Assembly (NCBI GenBank): GCA_030830765.1
Contig: JAURMJ010000195.1
Location: 1-16,920 of the forward strand
Direction of reading: 5' to 3'
Source: Quisquiliibacterium sp.
Lineage (GTDB): Bacteria > Pseudomonadota > Gammaproteobacteria > Burkholderiales > Burkholderiaceae_E
DNA length: 16,920 nt
The position numbers and the translations under genes were made by a program. The notes below the pieces were generated by a model, which had not been told where the DNA came from, did no database searches, and was given only the letters and a program-made list of their open reading frames with translations. Below, piece after piece: positions 15,141 to 16,920 of the stretch (position 1 is its first letter; the number at the start of each line of letters is the position of its first letter).

Positions 15141-15200
15141 GATAATAACTATAAACTATTGTTTTTATTCATAATTTAATAGTCATAAGTCATACTAAGC
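15141..15200. promoter_or_regulatory. AT-rich control region upstream of osmC
   Basis: Only 12 of 60 bases are G or C here, against a GC-rich background. It contains ACTAT-AA-ACTAT (15149-15160) and a tandem AGTCATA AGTCATA (15181-15194), features typical of promoters and regulator sites. It lies about 100-160 bp before the osmC ATG and between osmC and the minus-strand small RNA, so it could serve either. No specific regulator can be assigned. Confidence 0.45.
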
Positions 15201-15297
15201 ATCCTGGAATGGGTGATGAGGACTAGCCCAATCAAACGATCTGAATGCCGCAACGCAACACATCCTTGCGGATCGATAAGCAACAAAGGTGACTGAC

Positions 15298-15720
15298 ATG
15301 GAATGCACGGTGAAGTGGACAGGCCCGGACGGGATGAGTTTCCTTGCCGAGACCGGCAGCGGGCATGCTGTTTTGATGGACGGCGCCCCGGAGGGCGGTG
15401 GCAAGAACCTGGCCCCTCGCCCGATGGAGATGGTTCTGCTCGGAACGGGTGGGTGCACCGCCTACGACGTCGTCGTCATTTTGCGTAAGAGTGGCCAGGA
15501 CATTCGAGGCTGCGACGTCAAACTGAGCGCCGAGCGCGCCGAGACTGACCCCAAGGTCTTTACCCGCATCAACTTCCACTTCACTGTCCGCGGCCGCGCG
15601 CTGAAGGCCAACCTGGTCGAGCGGGCCATCAAGCTGTCGCACGACAAATACTGCTCGGCTTCAGCAATGATCGAAAAGACGGCGGAGTTGTCCATCGACT
15701 GGTCGATCGTCGAAGACTGA
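15298..15720 (+). CDS. OsmC/YhfA-family protein
   Basis: 140-residue protein of the OsmC/Ohr superfamily, whose characterised members reduce organic hydroperoxides with a pair of cysteines. The two conserved cysteines are C53 in GTGGCTAYDVV and C119 in KYCSASAM. The sequence resembles the YhfA-like branch rather than Ohr, so peroxide-reducing activity is likely but unproven. Additional cysteines are C3 and C72. The ATG at 15298 has AAAGG at good spacing; the in-frame GTG at 15289 overlaps that site and is less likely. It converges with coq7 across 43 bp. The AT-rich region upstream is its probable promoter. Confidence 0.88.
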   Translation: MECTVKWTGPDGMSFLAETGSGHAVLMDGAPEGGGKNLAPRPMEMVLLGTGGCTAYDVVVILRKSGQDIRGCDVKLSAERAETDPKVFTRINFHFTVRGRALKANLVERAIKLSHDKYCSASAMIEKTAELSIDWSIVED

Positions 15721-15763
15721 GCCTGTCCCGCCGCAGGGCTTGCCCCGCAATCGGGCAGCCACC

Positions 15764-16429
15764 CTATAAATAGTGCGCAGAACGCGTCATCACGCGGGCG
15801 GCAAGGCGCATCAGACTCCGGACGGGGGCAGGCATCTCCCCGCCGCCCAGGCGCAAAGCGGTCTGCGCGTGGGCTATTTCATCTTCCCGCATCACCTGAA
15901 CAATCGCTCGCGATCGCGCATCCGCGGTGGGCAACTTCTCGAGATGTCCGGCCAGGTGCTGTTCGACCTGACGCTCGGTTTCCGCCATGAACGAAAGGCT
16001 CAGCCGATCGCCCAGCTTGCCCGCGAGCGCGCCGATTGCGAAGGCACCGGCAAACCAGAGCGGATTTAGCAAAGAGGGTCTGGCACCGAGTTCATCAAGC
16101 CGCTCACGCGTCCAGGCCAGATGATCGCCCTCTTCAGCTGCGGCCTTCCGAAAACTGCTGGCGAGTGCTGGTGTGTTGGCACTAAGCGCCTGCCCTTCAT
16201 AAAGCGCCTGAGCACACACCTCGCCAACGTGATTGACGCGCATCAGCGCCCCGGACAGTGCTCGCTGCCGCTCATCCAGGTCATCGGAATCAACCAGTTT
16301 TACAGCAGGCGAAGGCCGCGCGACAGCGGGCGCAGAGGTCACTGTCAGCAGTGCTCGGCCGGTAGCCGCGAGCAGTTGATCCAACGAAGAAGAGGGCAAT
16401 CGACCAGAATCATTTCCCACAATGTGCAA
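15764..16429 (-). CDS. coq7: 2-polyprenyl-3-methyl-6-methoxy-1,4-benzoquinone monooxygenase
   Basis: Diiron hydroxylase of ubiquinone synthesis, membrane-associated, adding the penultimate hydroxyl to the quinone ring. The diiron ligands are recognisable: E70 in NHVGEVCAQALYEGQ, E100xxH103 in AAEEGDHLAWT, a glutamate near 150-152 in FMAETERQVEQH, and E184xxH187 in MREDEIAHAQTA. The hydrophobic FAGAFAIGALAG (126-137) is the expected membrane-interaction stretch. The start is uncertain: the longest frame opens with TTG at 16429, with a GTG at 16420 and another TTG at 16384; none has a clear ribosome site. The LDQLLAATGRALLTV segment is the usual beginning, so the true start may be the internal TTG at 16384. 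Confidence 0.93.
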   Translation of the reverse strand: MHIVGNDSGRLPSSSLDQLLAATGRALLTVTSAPAVARPSPAVKLVDSDDLDERQRALSGALMRVNHVGEVCAQALYEGQALSANTPALASSFRKAAAEEGDHLAWTRERLDELGARPSLLNPLWFAGAFAIGALAGKLGDRLSLSFMAETERQVEQHLAGHLEKLPTADARSRAIVQVMREDEIAHAQTALRLGGGEMPAPVRSLMRLAARVMTRSAHYL

Positions 16430-16449
16430 TCCAAGAGGTTGAGCCAGCC

Positions 16450-16530
16450 CTGCTGTTGCAGCAGCACCACATCGTACCGCGATTCAGTCACCAAATTCAC
16501 CTTAAACCTGTTCCCTCCCGGCAAATTTGG
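16450..16530. promoter_or_regulatory. Dyad elements upstream of coq7 and the edge gene
   Basis: In the 209-bp gap between the divergent genes there is a hairpin CTGCTG-TTG-CAGCAG (16450-16464). A second dyad is formed by CCAAATT (16491-16497) and AATTTGG (16524-16530). These may be regulator sites or mRNA structure. No convincing -35/-10 pair was found for the plus-strand gene. Confidence 0.3.
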
Positions 16531-16638
16531 ACACAATGGCTGAGACTTCAATCCGAATCTGATTCATTTCAGTGTGTCGGGGAGTTGCGGTGGCGTGAGG
16601 GCCGCCGATTGATTCCAGAAACCAAGGAGATTCTTTCA

Positions 16639-16920
16639 ATGAAGAAATCTGTAATCGCAGTGGCTGTTGCAGCCGCCCTGCCGGCTTTCGCACAGGCCGC
16701 CTCGAACGTTCAACTGTACGGCTCGATCGACACCAACATCGAGTGGAGAGACAACGGCACCAACAGCCGTCCCGACAATGTCGGCACCGGCGCCTACCCG
16801 GCCATGAAGGAAGAAGTTGCGTCGCTGCCCAAGCACGTTGTGTACCGCCCGAGAGATCTTGCAGCACTTGGTTCGCAGAAACTCGGCGTAGTGGCCTGGG
16901 GTAATGGCGGCTGTTCCGAC
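16639..16920 (+). CDS. Porin-leader/alpha-beta-hydrolase-like chimera, 3' truncated by window
   Basis: First 94 codons of a gene running off the window. A Sec signal peptide (MKKSVIAVAVAAALPAFAQA, cleavage about residue 20) is followed by NVQLYGSIDTNIEW (23-36). Both are the standard opening and first beta-strand of Burkholderiales trimeric porins. From about residue 48 (VGTGAYPAMKEEVASLPKHV, then VYRPRDLAALG and VVAWGNGGC at 84-92) the sequence is not porin-like. It resembles the N-terminal part of secreted alpha/beta-hydrolase-type proteins. AAGGAG lies 9 nt before the ATG. It is either a natural fusion that borrowed a porin export signal or a recombinant remnant. The catalytic part lies outside the window, so activity cannot be judged. 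Confidence 0.6.
   Translation, partial: MKKSVIAVAVAAALPAFAQAASNVQLYGSIDTNIEWRDNGTNSRPDNVGTGAYPAMKEEVASLPKHVVYRPRDLAALGSQKLGVVAWGNGGCSD

Noticed and set aside
15721..15763. Short GC hairpins between osmC and coq7 as a terminator
   Set aside because: Stems are only 4-5 bp (TGCCC/GGGCA and an overlapping GGGC/GCCC) and mutually exclusive, with no T-tract.
16345..16551. Minus-strand 68-codon frame overlapping the start of coq7
   Set aside because: It overlaps the N-terminal coding part of coq7 in another frame and shows no domain or ribosome site; most likely a shadow.

Overview
The window looks like chromosomal core sequence from a betaproteobacterium, most likely order Burkholderiales. This rests on the style of the ribosomal proteins (S9 beginning [14 protein letters not shown]), the bactofilin/ErpA/DUF6776-like trio beside rpsI-rplM, OsmC next to Coq7, and a Burkholderiales-type porin leader at the right edge. 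Composition is GC-rich, with one conspicuous AT-rich island near 15141-15200. There is no tRNA, rRNA, CRISPR array, insertion sequence or phage gene.

Layout. 1-137 is a short edge stretch with nothing firmly assignable. 138-1912 (minus) holds ribD and the riboflavin synthase gene. 2018-4511 (plus) is a two-gene unit: an exported SIMPL-domain protein and an acetolactate-synthase-like ThDP enzyme of unknown substrate. 4625-6400 (minus) is glyA followed by nrdR. 6629-9002 (minus) is a tightly overlapping tyrS-dtd-histidine phosphatase operon. 9135-11669 (plus) holds an M23 (LytM) peptidase and anmK, both peptidoglycan-related. anmK runs tail-to-tail into erpA with a 15-bp overlap. 11655-13355 (minus) has erpA, a bactofilin and a membrane/coiled-coil protein. 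13688-14597 (minus) is rplM-rpsI with a clear promoter, a structured leader and a terminator. 15298-15720 (plus) is an OsmC-family protein and 15764-16429 (minus) is coq7. From 16639 (plus) a gene runs off the window whose first ~40 residues are porin-like while the rest resembles a secreted alpha/beta hydrolase.

How the genes work together. Most are housekeeping: flavin synthesis, one-carbon metabolism, tyrosyl-tRNA charging with D-amino-acid proofreading, Fe-S delivery, ubiquinone hydroxylation and ribosomal proteins. A looser theme in 9135-13355 is the cell envelope: an M23 endopeptidase, anhydro-MurNAc recycling and a bactofilin scaffold beside a coiled-coil membrane protein.

The two most notable items are not in the ordinary genes. 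First, the 700-bp interval between rplM and osmC contains what looks like a complete ~90-nt small RNA on the minus strand (about 15049 to 14960). It has a promoter-like pair of hexamers, three hairpins, an intrinsic terminator with eight Us, and a C-rich loop carrying CCUCCUUU, identical to the anti-Shine-Dalgarno tail of 16S rRNA. Second, the truncated gene at the right edge appears to be a porin-leader/hydrolase chimera. All family names come from recognition of motifs by eye; no database search was run.
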